From Planctomycetota bacterium (GTDB lineage: Bacteria; Planctomycetota; UBA1135; UBA2386), in NCBI GenBank assembly GCA_028281765.1, contig JANQJF010000128.1, positions 1 through 64,000 of the forward strand: 64,000 bases of DNA. The letters run 5' to 3'. Each line of letters begins with the position of its first letter. Positions within the stretch are counted from its first letter, which is position 1. Below the pieces are notes generated by a model. The model did no database searches and was not told the DNA's origin. It saw nothing but the letters and a program-made list of their open reading frames with translations. A program made the position numbers and the translations under genes. Below are positions 1 through 7,919 of the stretch, piece by piece.

Positions 1-35
1 GCAGGAGATCCCCGGTTCAAATCCGGGCGGCCCGA
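1..35 (+). tRNA. 3' end of a tRNA gene, probably tRNA-Pro (5' part outside window)
   Basis: Only the 3' half of the gene is in view. Bases 1-5 (GCAGG) would be the 3' strand of the anticodon stem, 6-10 a five-base variable loop, 11-15 and 23-27 the T stem around the TTCAAAT loop, 28-34 the acceptor strand CGGCCCG, and 35 the discriminator A. No CCA is encoded. A C1:G72 acceptor pair with A73 and a CCTGC/GCAGG anticodon stem is typical of bacterial tRNA-Pro, so that identity is inferred; the anticodon itself lies upstream of base 1. Confidence 0.75.
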
Positions 36-243
36 TTTTCTCTCGCTCTCGCGGGCTGTTGGAGAGCCTTGGCTTGTGATGGATCACCAGGACCGAGGCA
101 TGGTCTCCACTGGTGTTCTGCGCCTGCTTGTCAGAAGAACGGTCAGAAAACCGGTTCGGTTCGGTCACTCAAGGCCGCGTGCGGACCGCTCTGTTTCTGA
201 CATGGCACGACAACGAAGCACGGGAATCTACAGGCAGGGACTG

Positions 244-786
244 TCAAGAGAACGGTGTAAGTCGCACGTCGCCGATGAGGTGAATTGCGGTTTGCAGGTT
301 GGGGATTCGTTCTTTGAAGAAGATGGCGAGTTGTCCGAGCACGGCGTTCCAGTTCCAGAGAGCGCGTGACCAGTTCTTCTCGAAGCGTCGCACAGCCAGC
401 GAGGGTGAAACCTCCTTTGTGCGCAGCGGGTCGGCGGACGAGAGCCTGCGGAGCGCCTGCTTGCGCTCGATCATCAGCCGCTCTGCGGCCTGGAGTGCAA
501 CCACCAAATCGTCGCGCTCGACTTCGCTTCGGGCAGCTTGCCGCTCGAAGCGCAGCAGCAGGTCCGACCGTGGGTCGGCGACGGAGATGCCCCCCGCAGC
601 ATGACCCGATCGATAGCACCACGCGACTGCTCCAAGAGTCGGCTGCTGGCGATGCGTGGAGATTAGTCCGTGGGCGGGGCCGACACGCAGGACGTCCCGA
701 GCGCCACCAAGCAGGCCAGGCCGGATCGGGTCATTGCTGCGCTCCGCTGATCGCGGTGACGACAATGCCGAGGTCGCGCGCCTCAA
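244..786 (-). CDS. hypothetical protein, 5' end uncertain
   Basis: I do not recognise this protein. The frame reads like real coding sequence from about position 600 down to the stop at 244, with a hydrophilic helical stretch (ERQAARSEVERDDLVVALQA) followed by an aromatic C-terminal part (NWSRALWNWNAVLGQLAIFF). Upstream of about 600 the composition looks non-coding. No convincing start or ribosome binding site is visible, and the longest open frame overlaps the end of the membrane-protein gene that precedes it on the same strand. It may be a 5'-truncated remnant inside the tRNA-bounded block. No signal peptide or membrane segment is visible in the trusted part. Confidence 0.4.
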   Translation of the reverse strand: MRRATSALSSPRSAERSNDPIRPGLLGGARDVLRVGPAHGLISTHRQQPTLGAVAWCYRSGHAAGGISVADPRSDLLLRFERQAARSEVERDDLVVALQAAERLMIERKQALRRLSSADPLRTKEVSPSLAVRRFEKNWSRALWNWNAVLGQLAIFFKERIPNLQTAIHLIGDVRLTPFS

Positions 787-3139
787 CGGCCGACAGCGTC
801 TGCTTGATGTCGCTGTTCCAGCCGAACGCGATGCCCTTGGGTCGCTTGTTGCCGACCCATGTCGCCAGCAGGGAATGGTCTTGAAACAAATAGATGTTCA
901 GTCGCGTGACCAATCCGTGCACGAACTTGGCGTGTTCCCAGCCCTCGTCCGCCTCGTCGCCGACGTACAAGTAGCAGGTGAACTGAGGGTTCGCGAGATC
1001 CGCCTCCAGACGGGCGATGTCTGCTTCGTACGTCATGACTGCTCTTTCTTCGCCCTCGTCCTGTTCAGCGGTATTGCCGGTCTTGGCGGCGTTCGCGCCC
1101 TGATCCGAACTCTCCTCGGGGCGTTGCGCCTCGATTGATCTTATCCACTCCAACCACTCATCGCGGCCATCGGTGCGCAGATCCTCGATGCAATTGGTTA
1201 GCTCCGGCCAAAGGTCGGCTTCTCCCTTCAGCGCTCTCTCTGCGAGCCTGCGAGCGAGCCAGAACCTCCGACGGTCGAGTGTGGGATCGGCCTTGAGGCT
1301 TCGTCGAACGAGTGCCAAGCCGGCGTCGACGCGATCCAGTTGCTCCACCCACAGGCGACCCCGCGCGAACAAGCTCTGGCTGCTTTCGCTCTGCGCGAAG
1401 TAGGTGTCCGCTTCGGTCGGATCGCCGTCGGGAGTCTGGGTGATGAGTTTGCCCATCAGGTAGTTCGCTCGCTCGGAATGCGGGTGAATCTCTAGCGCCC
1501 GCACCAGTAGGGACTCGGCCCTCGACCGCCAATCGCCACCAGCGTGCTGCCGGCGCCGCATCAGTACCGACGCGAGGAACGCGTACGGGCGAGAGTCAAG
1601 TACCGGCCGATAGATCGTGACCACCCACTCCAGGTAGCGCTGTGCGCGGTAATAGCGACCGCAGAGGTAATGAGCGCGGCCAGCGGCGTTCTGCAACAGC
1701 GCGTGGGCCTGCCCGGCGACCTCGGGCAGCTGCTCCTGAAGCATCGTGAACATGCGCCACAGCCTCGACTCGATGCGCTCGATGGTGCGGAGTCGTTGGC
1801 TCATCCGCCCTTCGTAGTCAGGCTCCCGGCTAGGACGTTGCCTCCGGTCGTGTCGTAACATCTCCATTTCCTGTAGAACGAGCTGCGCTCGAGCCGCCAT
1901 ACGGAAGATTCGCTGCGCGAGGCTTGTGCCTTCGCCCATATCGACCAACTTGCGATGCTCGCGGGTCGCTCGGTCGAGGAACCGCTTCCGCGGAACCTGG
2001 GTCAACGCGCTGATCAGCTGATAGCGACAGCGCCAGACGATGTCCGAACGCTTCTTGACGAGCGGATGCGCTACTCCTCGGGTCCTCTCGTGTTGCGTCA
2101 GCACGTCCAGGACAAACTGGAACTGCTGCGAAGCGAGCCGATTCTCGTGGCTGTTGCGCAGAACCTCGCCGAGCAGGAGTCTCGCTGGGAGGTTCGACGG
2201 GTCGAACCGAACCGACTCTTCCAGTGACTCGCGAGCGCCTTCGATGACGGCGACGACGTTCTCGGCCTCCGCGCTGTCGCGGAGCTGGTTGAGCCCGTCG
2301 ATGTAAGCACTGAGACTCGCGGGAACCTGTGTCGCGATGCTGCGGGCTTCGGACCCGAGTATCCGACAGGCGAAGAGATCGACGATGCGGGCGCGTGCGC
2401 TAGTGCCGGGAGCATCGGCACGAAGGTCGCGAAGCGATTCTGGCTCCTGCGTGTCGCGAACTTCCGCGTACAGACGCAGGCTGTTATCGACTTCTTCGAG
2501 CCAGCCGGTCACGATACGTCGTGGCGGTCGCCGGACAAGGGAGGTCAGCCACGCGAGGAGCTGACGCGGTGAAAATGACAGTGGGCCGAGCGCAATGGCG
2601 CCGTCGTCGACGTGCTTCGCCAGAACAAGCAGTTCCTGCGTAATCGCCGTGCTACGTGGCAACGCCGAGAGTTCGACGACAAACGCGTCCTGGCCTCCAG
2701 TGGACTCGGCAATGCGACGACATGCCGCGGCAACCTGCTGCACGAGTTCGGCTGACGCACTGGGGCGTGTTCCGACCGGTGCCGTGCGATCCTCGAGCTC
2801 CATGTCGACTCGGTCGACCGGCGGCAGTAGCTGACGCAACCACGTGAACAGGGCCATCAGCAATCCGGCTGCCCCGCAGTAAACCAGGATGCGAAGCAAC
2901 CACGTTGCCGCCGTGGCCACATCGGCCCCGACCACGCGCCAGAACCCCGGGGAGGACTCGTCCGTTGGTGGAGACTGTAGTCGCTCAGTGCCGGGGACGC
3001 CTAGCCACGCGGCAAGCAGGGCTATCGCGACGATTAGAGCGACGCCAACGCCCAGCCCGGCAAGTGTCCACAAGATGGCGTTGGAAGGGCCTCTTTCTTC
3101 TTTGTCTCCCACCCCGCCATCATACGGGATCGTCTCCAT
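731..3139 (-). CDS. large membrane protein with helical-repeat region and unknown C-terminal domain
   Basis: Protein of about 802 residues starting METIPYDGGVGDKEERG; the frame is open 32 codons further upstream, but that part looks non-coding. Two hydrophobic segments near the N terminus (around residues 20-45 and 75-105) anchor it in a membrane. A long helical middle region follows, with TPR-like stretches such as LLLGEVLRNSHENRLASQQF and SERANYLMGKL. The last 100 residues look like a separate compact alpha/beta domain beginning FTCYLYVGDEADEGWEHAKF and ending near EARDLGIVVTAIS. I cannot assign a family. GC is visibly lower than in the chromosomal genes after 6.5 kb. The anchor, repeats and terminal domain suggest a sensory or effector role, which is inference. 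Confidence 0.8.
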   Translation of the reverse strand: METIPYDGGVGDKEERGPSNAILWTLAGLGVGVALIVAIALLAAWLGVPGTERLQSPPTDESSPGFWRVVGADVATAATWLLRILVYCGAAGLLMALFTWLRQLLPPVDRVDMELEDRTAPVGTRPSASAELVQQVAAACRRIAESTGGQDAFVVELSALPRSTAITQELLVLAKHVDDGAIALGPLSFSPRQLLAWLTSLVRRPPRRIVTGWLEEVDNSLRLYAEVRDTQEPESLRDLRADAPGTSARARIVDLFACRILGSEARSIATQVPASLSAYIDGLNQLRDSAEAENVVAVIEGARESLEESVRFDPSNLPARLLLGEVLRNSHENRLASQQFQFVLDVLTQHERTRGVAHPLVKKRSDIVWRCRYQLISALTQVPRKRFLDRATREHRKLVDMGEGTSLAQRIFRMAARAQLVLQEMEMLRHDRRQRPSREPDYEGRMSQRLRTIERIESRLWRMFTMLQEQLPEVAGQAHALLQNAAGRAHYLCGRYYRAQRYLEWVVTIYRPVLDSRPYAFLASVLMRRRQHAGGDWRSRAESLLVRALEIHPHSERANYLMGKLITQTPDGDPTEADTYFAQSESSQSLFARGRLWVEQLDRVDAGLALVRRSLKADPTLDRRRFWLARRLAERALKGEADLWPELTNCIEDLRTDGRDEWLEWIRSIEAQRPEESSDQGANAAKTGNTAEQDEGEERAVMTYEADIARLEADLANPQFTCYLYVGDEADEGWEHAKFVHGLVTRLNIYLFQDHSLLATWVGNKRPKGIAFGWNSDIKQTLSAVEARDLGIVVTAISGAQQ

Positions 3140-3296
3140 TGATCGACGACAGAACCACTGCGCGAGCCGGAAGCTGAGGTGCGAGGCCAGGCGCGGCCTC
3201 GAGACAGCGCTCGAGTAGGCACGCATGGAGGACATGGGGAGTGTCAGATGAACGGTGTCGCCCCTTGCTGATGGGATCCTTTGACCCCCTAGTCCC

Positions 3297-3862
3297 CTAG
3301 ACTTGACTGCCTGCTAGCGTCTCAACGATCGCCTCACATGCAACAGCAACACCGCTATCCCCAACCGCTTCAGCCATGTGACCCAATGCCATGAACGCCA
3401 CTGTAAGCGCGGTACGCGCAGCCCGATCTGGCACCACGCGCCGGACTTCGTTGGTAGGTGGCCGTGTCGACACTGCGAAAACCTCCAGAGCGGCTAGCAA
3501 TGCATCCGCGTGATCGCTTGCGACGGACATAAACTGCTGTCGCCAACCCGCCATCATTGCTGTCTCGGTGGCACGGAAGTAGTCGTGACGATCAGCTTCA
3601 TGCCGTGTAATTCGCGCTTTCGCAGCTCCTCGAGAAAGTGCGCGCGAGGAATAGTGAACGTAGTTGACTCGCGGAGAGACCTGGACTTCATCGGATTCAC
3701 CCATTCCTGGCAATTCGTCCGGCCTGAGTTGGAGACCTTCGCTAGAACTCACCCCGGCAGCCTGCAAGCCCGCGTCTGGATCGCAAGAACTGGGATGCGA
3801 ACGTAGATTCGAATCTGTGCATCAGCAAGAAGCATGAAGGCACGCAGCGATCCAGGCATCAT
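3297..3862 (-). pseudogene. frameshifted lipoprotein gene fused to an unrelated tail
   Basis: The 5' part is a second copy of the lipoprotein gene at 16500-17009. It keeps an ATG-ATG start (3862/3859) and a signal sequence MPGSLRAFMLLA, but compared with the other copy it has lost one base near 3823. That breaks the lipobox (LLAGC in the other copy) and shifts the frame. The correct frame resumes as an open stretch through SSEGLQLRPDELPGMGESDE and VNYVHYSSRAL. Downstream of about 3635 the sequence is unrelated to the other copy and encodes a helical region that includes FMALGHMAEAVGDSGVAVAC. It therefore looks like a chimeric, decayed gene. Its start region abuts the divergent S9 peptidase gene. 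Confidence 0.6.
3636..3855. repeat. dispersed 220-bp repeat, copy 1 (partner 16767-16987)
   Basis: About 220 bp closely match 16767-16987 in the same orientation, including long identical runs such as TAGTGAACGTAGTTGACTCG and GGACTTCATCGGATTCACCC. The repeat covers the signal-peptide and N-terminal part of a minus-strand lipoprotein gene. The gene bodies beyond it are not homologous. Confidence 0.9.
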
Positions 3863-3868
3863 GTGGGG

Positions 3869-6061
3869 ATGGTGAAGCAACGCCCGCGAGTGACATGGCG
3901 CAGCCCGGCTCAGCGACCTGACCAGCATGGGAACGTCGCAACTCGCCCAACCCTAAGCTGGGCGCAGATCTTCAGCTGCCTGCTGTTGTCGCTCAGCGGA
4001 GCGTGTGGCAACCCCGACAGTTGCCCGCTCACTCGTCGCGTCGACGTCCGCGACAACTACTTCGGCCAAGAAGTCGACGATCCTTTCAGGTGGATGGAGC
4101 AAGTCCAGTTCGCGAAGGAACTGAACCGCTGGCTGGTTGCCCAGGGACACCATGCTGAGTCGTGGCTGGGGCAAGACCCCGCGATTCGGACTCGCATTCG
4201 ATCTCGGGTTGAGGAGCTTCTCGGAGAGACCTCGTGGGGAGTGCCTTTTCGTCGAGGGGACCAGTGGTTTTTCGCAAGACACGCCCCGTCGAGAGACCAG
4301 GAATACCCCGTGCTCTGCCGCTCAAGCAAGCCATTCGGGCTAGGCCACGTCGCGCTTGACCCGTCAGAGCTTTCCTCCGAGCGCAACGCCTACATCGCCG
4401 GACTGTCAGTCTCGCCAAGGGGTAACTTTGCCGCATACACCCTACAATCTTCGACCAGCAGGCCGGGCTCCTGGAATATCACAAGCCTAGACGCAAACTC
4501 ACCAATGGAACGCATTCACAACGCACGTATTGGTGATGGCTGGTGGATGCCCGACGAAAGCGGCTTGTTCTACGAGACTGCTACGACTTCCCGTGAAGGG
4601 CACGAAATGCGACTACTGTGCTTCCACGAATTGGGAGCCAGCCAAGATCAAGACGCTGTCGTACACCAAACGGACGGATCTGACTCTCGCTACACGCTTC
4701 ACGTACTACCAGACGGCTCATTTGCGTTCCTGATAATAAGGAACCCCGAACACAAATGCGCCGTCGTGATCCTTGACCTTCGCAACCCGATATCTCGACG
4801 CCGGCTAACAGTCGACGGTGACTACAAATTCTCCTACAGCTATGTAGGATCATCCGGAAGAAGCGCGCTACTTCTCACCGACCGAGGAGGCCAGCGAGGC
4901 CGAATCGTACGCGTCGATATTGGGCAACCAGGAACGCAGCACTGGCACGAAGTTGTAGGCGAACAGAGTTTTCGCATGCAGTGGGCGCTAGCGTGCGGCC
5001 CCGAGATCATTGTGGCGCGAGCCCACGGCCAGCTGCGTCGACTACATCGATTCAGCGCTCAAGGCACCGATCTCGGGCTCATGGCGTTGCCTCCAGGCCT
5101 ATCTGTGGACGGAACGGCCTCCCTGAGTGAAGAAGACGCGTCAGTCTACTTCGCGCTAAGCAGCCCAGTGCAGCGACCTTCAATCTGGCGCTTCGACACC
5201 TATAGTGGAAAACTAACCGTCGGAAGGTCATCAGGTACCGCAGAAGTCGGGACCGTATCGACGAGCAGTATTGCGTATACAACGAAGGACGACCTCCAAC
5301 TTCCTGCAATAACATTCGAACTCAAAGGCCATCACTCAACCCCGCGAAATGTCCTCTTAGAAGGGTACGGGGCGTACGGCCAAGAAACCATCCAACGCTT
5401 CGATCCCGTTAATCGAATTTGGATCGAATGGGGAGGCATATGCGTCTTCCCCATCGTTAGAGGCGACGGCGGACGAGGAACCAACTTGCATGCCGCAGGC
5501 CTCCGTGAGAGAAAGACGAATTCCATTGAAGACTTCCTGTCCTGCGCAGAGTTCGTGAACCACCACGGACCAACGGCCGGCGGGAACATCATAGCGCGAG
5601 GATTCAGCGCCGGGGGCCTATTGGTTTCGGCTGCGATGAACCGGAGACCCAGCTTGTTCTGCGCAGTAGTCACGGAATCGGGGCTCTACGACATGCTGCG
5701 CTATCACCTGAGCCACGCAGGCAGGGTGCAAGAATCGGAATTCGGCTCGATAGACAAAGAGCCCGAGTTCCAGACCCTACGGAGTTACTCTCCGCTCCAC
5801 AACGTGGCGGCGCGGGACGCGACCGGTCCACCGGTTCTGGTCAGCGCCGGCCTCCAGGACAGAGTGACACCTGCGTGGCACGCATGCAAGTACGTCGCGA
5901 CATTGCAGCGCGAGTGGCCTCGCACGCCGGTATTGCTACGCACCGTGGATTCCGGGCACCGCTCACGCCCATGGAGCCAACGCGTCTCACTGGCCACGGA
6001 CGTCCTCACATTCGCCTACCGGTCAATGCAAGCCCACGGCTCCGGCGCAATTGGGTGGTAG
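3869..6061 (+). CDS. S9 family prolyl oligopeptidase-like lipoprotein
   Basis: Serine peptidase of the prolyl oligopeptidase family (about 730 residues), which cleaves short proline-containing peptides, here probably outside the cytoplasm. The N-terminal RVDVRDNYFGQEVDDPFRWM matches the family's conserved DPYRWLE entry. A beta-propeller region fills the middle, and the catalytic domain has Ser580 in GFSAGG, Asp664 in LQDRVTP and His697 in SGHR. The N terminus has a lipobox-like LSLSGAC after a hydrophobic stretch. ATG 3869 is chosen; GTG 3863 is also in frame, and no good ribosome binding site separates them. Base composition is far more AT-rich than in neighbouring chromosomal genes, consistent with acquisition as part of the tRNA-bounded block. 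Substrate unknown. Confidence 0.88.
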   Translation: MVKQRPRVTWRSPAQRPDQHGNVATRPTLSWAQIFSCLLLSLSGACGNPDSCPLTRRVDVRDNYFGQEVDDPFRWMEQVQFAKELNRWLVAQGHHAESWLGQDPAIRTRIRSRVEELLGETSWGVPFRRGDQWFFARHAPSRDQEYPVLCRSSKPFGLGHVALDPSELSSERNAYIAGLSVSPRGNFAAYTLQSSTSRPGSWNITSLDANSPMERIHNARIGDGWWMPDESGLFYETATTSREGHEMRLLCFHELGASQDQDAVVHQTDGSDSRYTLHVLPDGSFAFLIIRNPEHKCAVVILDLRNPISRRRLTVDGDYKFSYSYVGSSGRSALLLTDRGGQRGRIVRVDIGQPGTQHWHEVVGEQSFRMQWALACGPEIIVARAHGQLRRLHRFSAQGTDLGLMALPPGLSVDGTASLSEEDASVYFALSSPVQRPSIWRFDTYSGKLTVGRSSGTAEVGTVSTSSIAYTTKDDLQLPAITFELKGHHSTPRNVLLEGYGAYGQETIQRFDPVNRIWIEWGGICVFPIVRGDGGRGTNLHAAGLRERKTNSIEDFLSCAEFVNHHGPTAGGNIIARGFSAGGLLVSAAMNRRPSLFCAVVTESGLYDMLRYHLSHAGRVQESEFGSIDKEPEFQTLRSYSPLHNVAARDATGPPVLVSAGLQDRVTPAWHACKYVATLQREWPRTPVLLRTVDSGHRSRPWSQRVSLATDVLTFAYRSMQAHGSGAIGW

Positions 6062-6539
6062 CCTCTCGCACGCGCGCTCCTAACCGAGTCACCCCGATTG
6101 GAACGGTTGCTTGATGCCCTGATCATCGAAAACCCGCCGGTGACAGGCATCTGCGGACCACTGAAGAGCTTGGGGTCAACGACCGAAGCCCGGAGGCTTT
6201 TGGCCCGCCATGCCTCGAGAGCAGGAGATTCCCGGTTCGAATCCGGGCGGCCCGATCGCTTGACACCTTGCCGGTTGCCCCAACCTGAGCCGCCCGTGCG
6301 CCGCGAGGTGCCATCCGATGTGATGGGTCGACCCGCGCCTGTTCGAGGCACTCGACCTCCAGCAATCGACTGCAGCAGCCAGGTGTGGTCCGCGCAGCTC
6401 ACCGCGCCCGAGTATCGCGAGCGGAGCGAGCGCCGCGAGTTCCTCTTCGGGCCGAACGCGCAGCGCATCTCGGGGAGTCAAAGCCGCTCCCGCATCCCCC
6501 CACGACATCACCGGTCACCGTTCCGTCCACCATGAAGGT
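6062..6539. other. gene-free stretch holding the right-hand tRNA fragment
   Basis: Nothing here is convincingly coding. The one recognisable item is the tRNA-like 3' end at 6221-6256, which marks a return to the high GC of the main chromosome. The last bases (GAAGG, about 6535) serve as the ribosome binding site of the PDZ gene. Confidence 0.6.
6221..6256 (+). repeat. copy of the tRNA 3' end; candidate attachment-site repeat
   Basis: 34 of 36 bases match positions 1-36 (differences at bases 10 and 19 of the repeat). The T arm and 3' acceptor strand are intact, and similarity begins at the 3' side of the anticodon arm. The upstream sequence cannot be folded into the rest of a tRNA: no CGGGCCG-like 5' acceptor strand and no D arm are present. 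This is the pattern left when an element integrates into a tRNA gene. Confidence 0.7.
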
Positions 6540-7259
6540 ATGAGAACGATCGCACTTGCTGTCTTCCTCGCTGGCTCGCTGTTGGCTCAAGAACCTGTCG
6601 AGCCGCAACCCGAGACTCGCGAGATCGCTCGGATCGGCGTACGGTTCGAGGTTCCGACCGGCGATGCGGCGCTGCGCCCGGGGCTTCGAGTCGTCAACGT
6701 CGACGCGGGCTCGCCGGCGCAGGCCGCTGGATTGAATGCGACCGACGTGTTGATTCGCATCAACGCGGCAGTCATCGGCTCGGTCGACGGCGTCGAGGAG
6801 CGTATTCGCGAACTCGCGCCAGGCGATCGCATCGCCATTGCGTGGTTTCGACGGCAGCAGGGGGCCTGGACGGAGCGCTCGGGCCACGTAACGATCCCGC
6901 GGCCGAAACCCGATGTAGCGGTGCGCGAGACGATCGGTCTCGAGTTCGCCGTGGTCGAGTCGAAGATCAGACGCCGTATGATCCGCACCGACTCGCCGTA
7001 CGGGTTCAAGATCTCGAAGGTCGTGGACGGGTCCGTCGCGAGCCAACTCGGCTTGAAGCGCGGCAACTTGCTCATGGAGTGGGACGGCAAGCCGGTCCGC
7101 GAAGTTGCGGAACTCGCGAAGTGGATTCGTGCTCGCAAGCCCGGCGACGTCGTCAAGATCCGCGTCTCCCGCAGGAAACGGGGCGTCAGCATTCTGTCCA
7201 GAAAGCCATGGGAATCCGTCGTACTCGATTGGAAGGTCCCGGCCGCCGACGGACGTTGA
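6540..7259 (+). CDS. exported protein with two PDZ domains
   Basis: A 239-residue protein with a Sec signal peptide (MRTIALAVFLAGSLLAQ). It has two PDZ-like domains, about residues 25-105 (with VNVDAGSPAQAAGLNATDVL) and about 125-215 (with ISKVVDGSVASQLGLKRGNL). PDZ domains bind C-terminal or internal peptides. No protease domain is attached, so this is probably a periplasmic adaptor or scaffold rather than an enzyme. A GAAGG ribosome binding site precedes the ATG at normal spacing. It is the first gene after the putative island boundary and shows normal high-GC codon use. Confidence 0.85.
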   Translation: MRTIALAVFLAGSLLAQEPVEPQPETREIARIGVRFEVPTGDAALRPGLRVVNVDAGSPAQAAGLNATDVLIRINAAVIGSVDGVEERIRELAPGDRIAIAWFRRQQGAWTERSGHVTIPRPKPDVAVRETIGLEFAVVESKIRRRMIRTDSPYGFKISKVVDGSVASQLGLKRGNLLMEWDGKPVREVAELAKWIRARKPGDVVKIRVSRRKRGVSILSRKPWESVVLDWKVPAADGR

Positions 7260-7520
7260 TCGACTGATGCGCCCCGACGCTGCGGACAGTCGACGTAAAC
7301 CGCCGCGCTGAGTCGCAGCGCGATCGGCGCGACCTCGGCATCGCGCAATACGCTTCGAACGCGAGTGGCAACGCGCCCGGAGTCGCGATCGACGCCCCCT
7401 TCGTCAAGGCCGAGCATCGCGACGATTCGCTTCTTGCGCTACTCAACCAAAGAGACTCCTGTGGATTGGAGCGACGCTCAAGAGCACTCGGAATCCTCAT
7501 CGCAGTGGGAATCGGCGTCT

Positions 7521-7823
7521 TCAGAACCAGTCAATTCGCCCCTTCTCTCCGGTCACCTTCTCCAGCTCTATGAGAATCTCTCGGGCAACCTTCTCTGCGT
7601 CTTGCATTCTGAAGCGACCCTCGAACGAGAGGTGAATTCCCGGCTCCTCTGGCATGACACCCACTTCCATCTCGCCGACAGCCATGCGGTACCAGCCCCA
7701 TCCGTCGATCCGCCGAGAGTCGAAGGACTTGGGATGAAAGACAGGAAAGTGGTTTACGGACAGCGAAAGCCACAACCCATCGTGACTCACCAAGATGCAG
7801 TCGGCTTCGCTTTGGAAATCCAT
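7521..7823 (-). CDS. small hypothetical protein
   Basis: A 100-residue soluble protein beginning MDFQSEADCILVSHDGLWLS and ending GEKGRIDWF; a GTG one codon upstream could also start it. It is rich in aromatic and acidic residues, with a helical segment near the C terminus (DAEKVAREILIELEKV). No signal peptide or membrane segment is present and I do not recognise the family. It lies just downstream of the large kinase gene on the same strand, separated by about 100 bases. The balanced amino-acid composition supports it being real. Confidence 0.6.
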   Translation of the reverse strand: MDFQSEADCILVSHDGLWLSLSVNHFPVFHPKSFDSRRIDGWGWYRMAVGEMEVGVMPEEPGIHLSFEGRFRMQDAEKVAREILIELEKVTGEKGRIDWF

Positions 7824-7919
7824 CACGCTTCAACAAAGGAAATGTCGCAGCCTACCCGACCAAGCAAGGAAGCAGCATTTCGTCTCCGCACGAACTCGCG
7901 GTCCGACGCGCACTCCACG

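Noticed and set aside
6181..6256. A complete second tRNA gene
   Set aside because: No 5' acceptor strand complementary to CGGCCCG and no D arm can be found; the anticodon stem has a mismatch. Only the 3' end is preserved.
1..6256. A phage or ICE
   Set aside because: No integrase, structural, conjugation or replication gene is present between the tRNA repeats; only the flanking repeats and composition suggest integration.
7312..7420. A remnant of a diguanylate-cyclase-like gene on the minus strand (VATRVRSVLRDAEV)
   Set aside because: Only about 30 residues look protein-like, there is no GGDEF motif, and the frame runs into the antisense of the PDZ gene.
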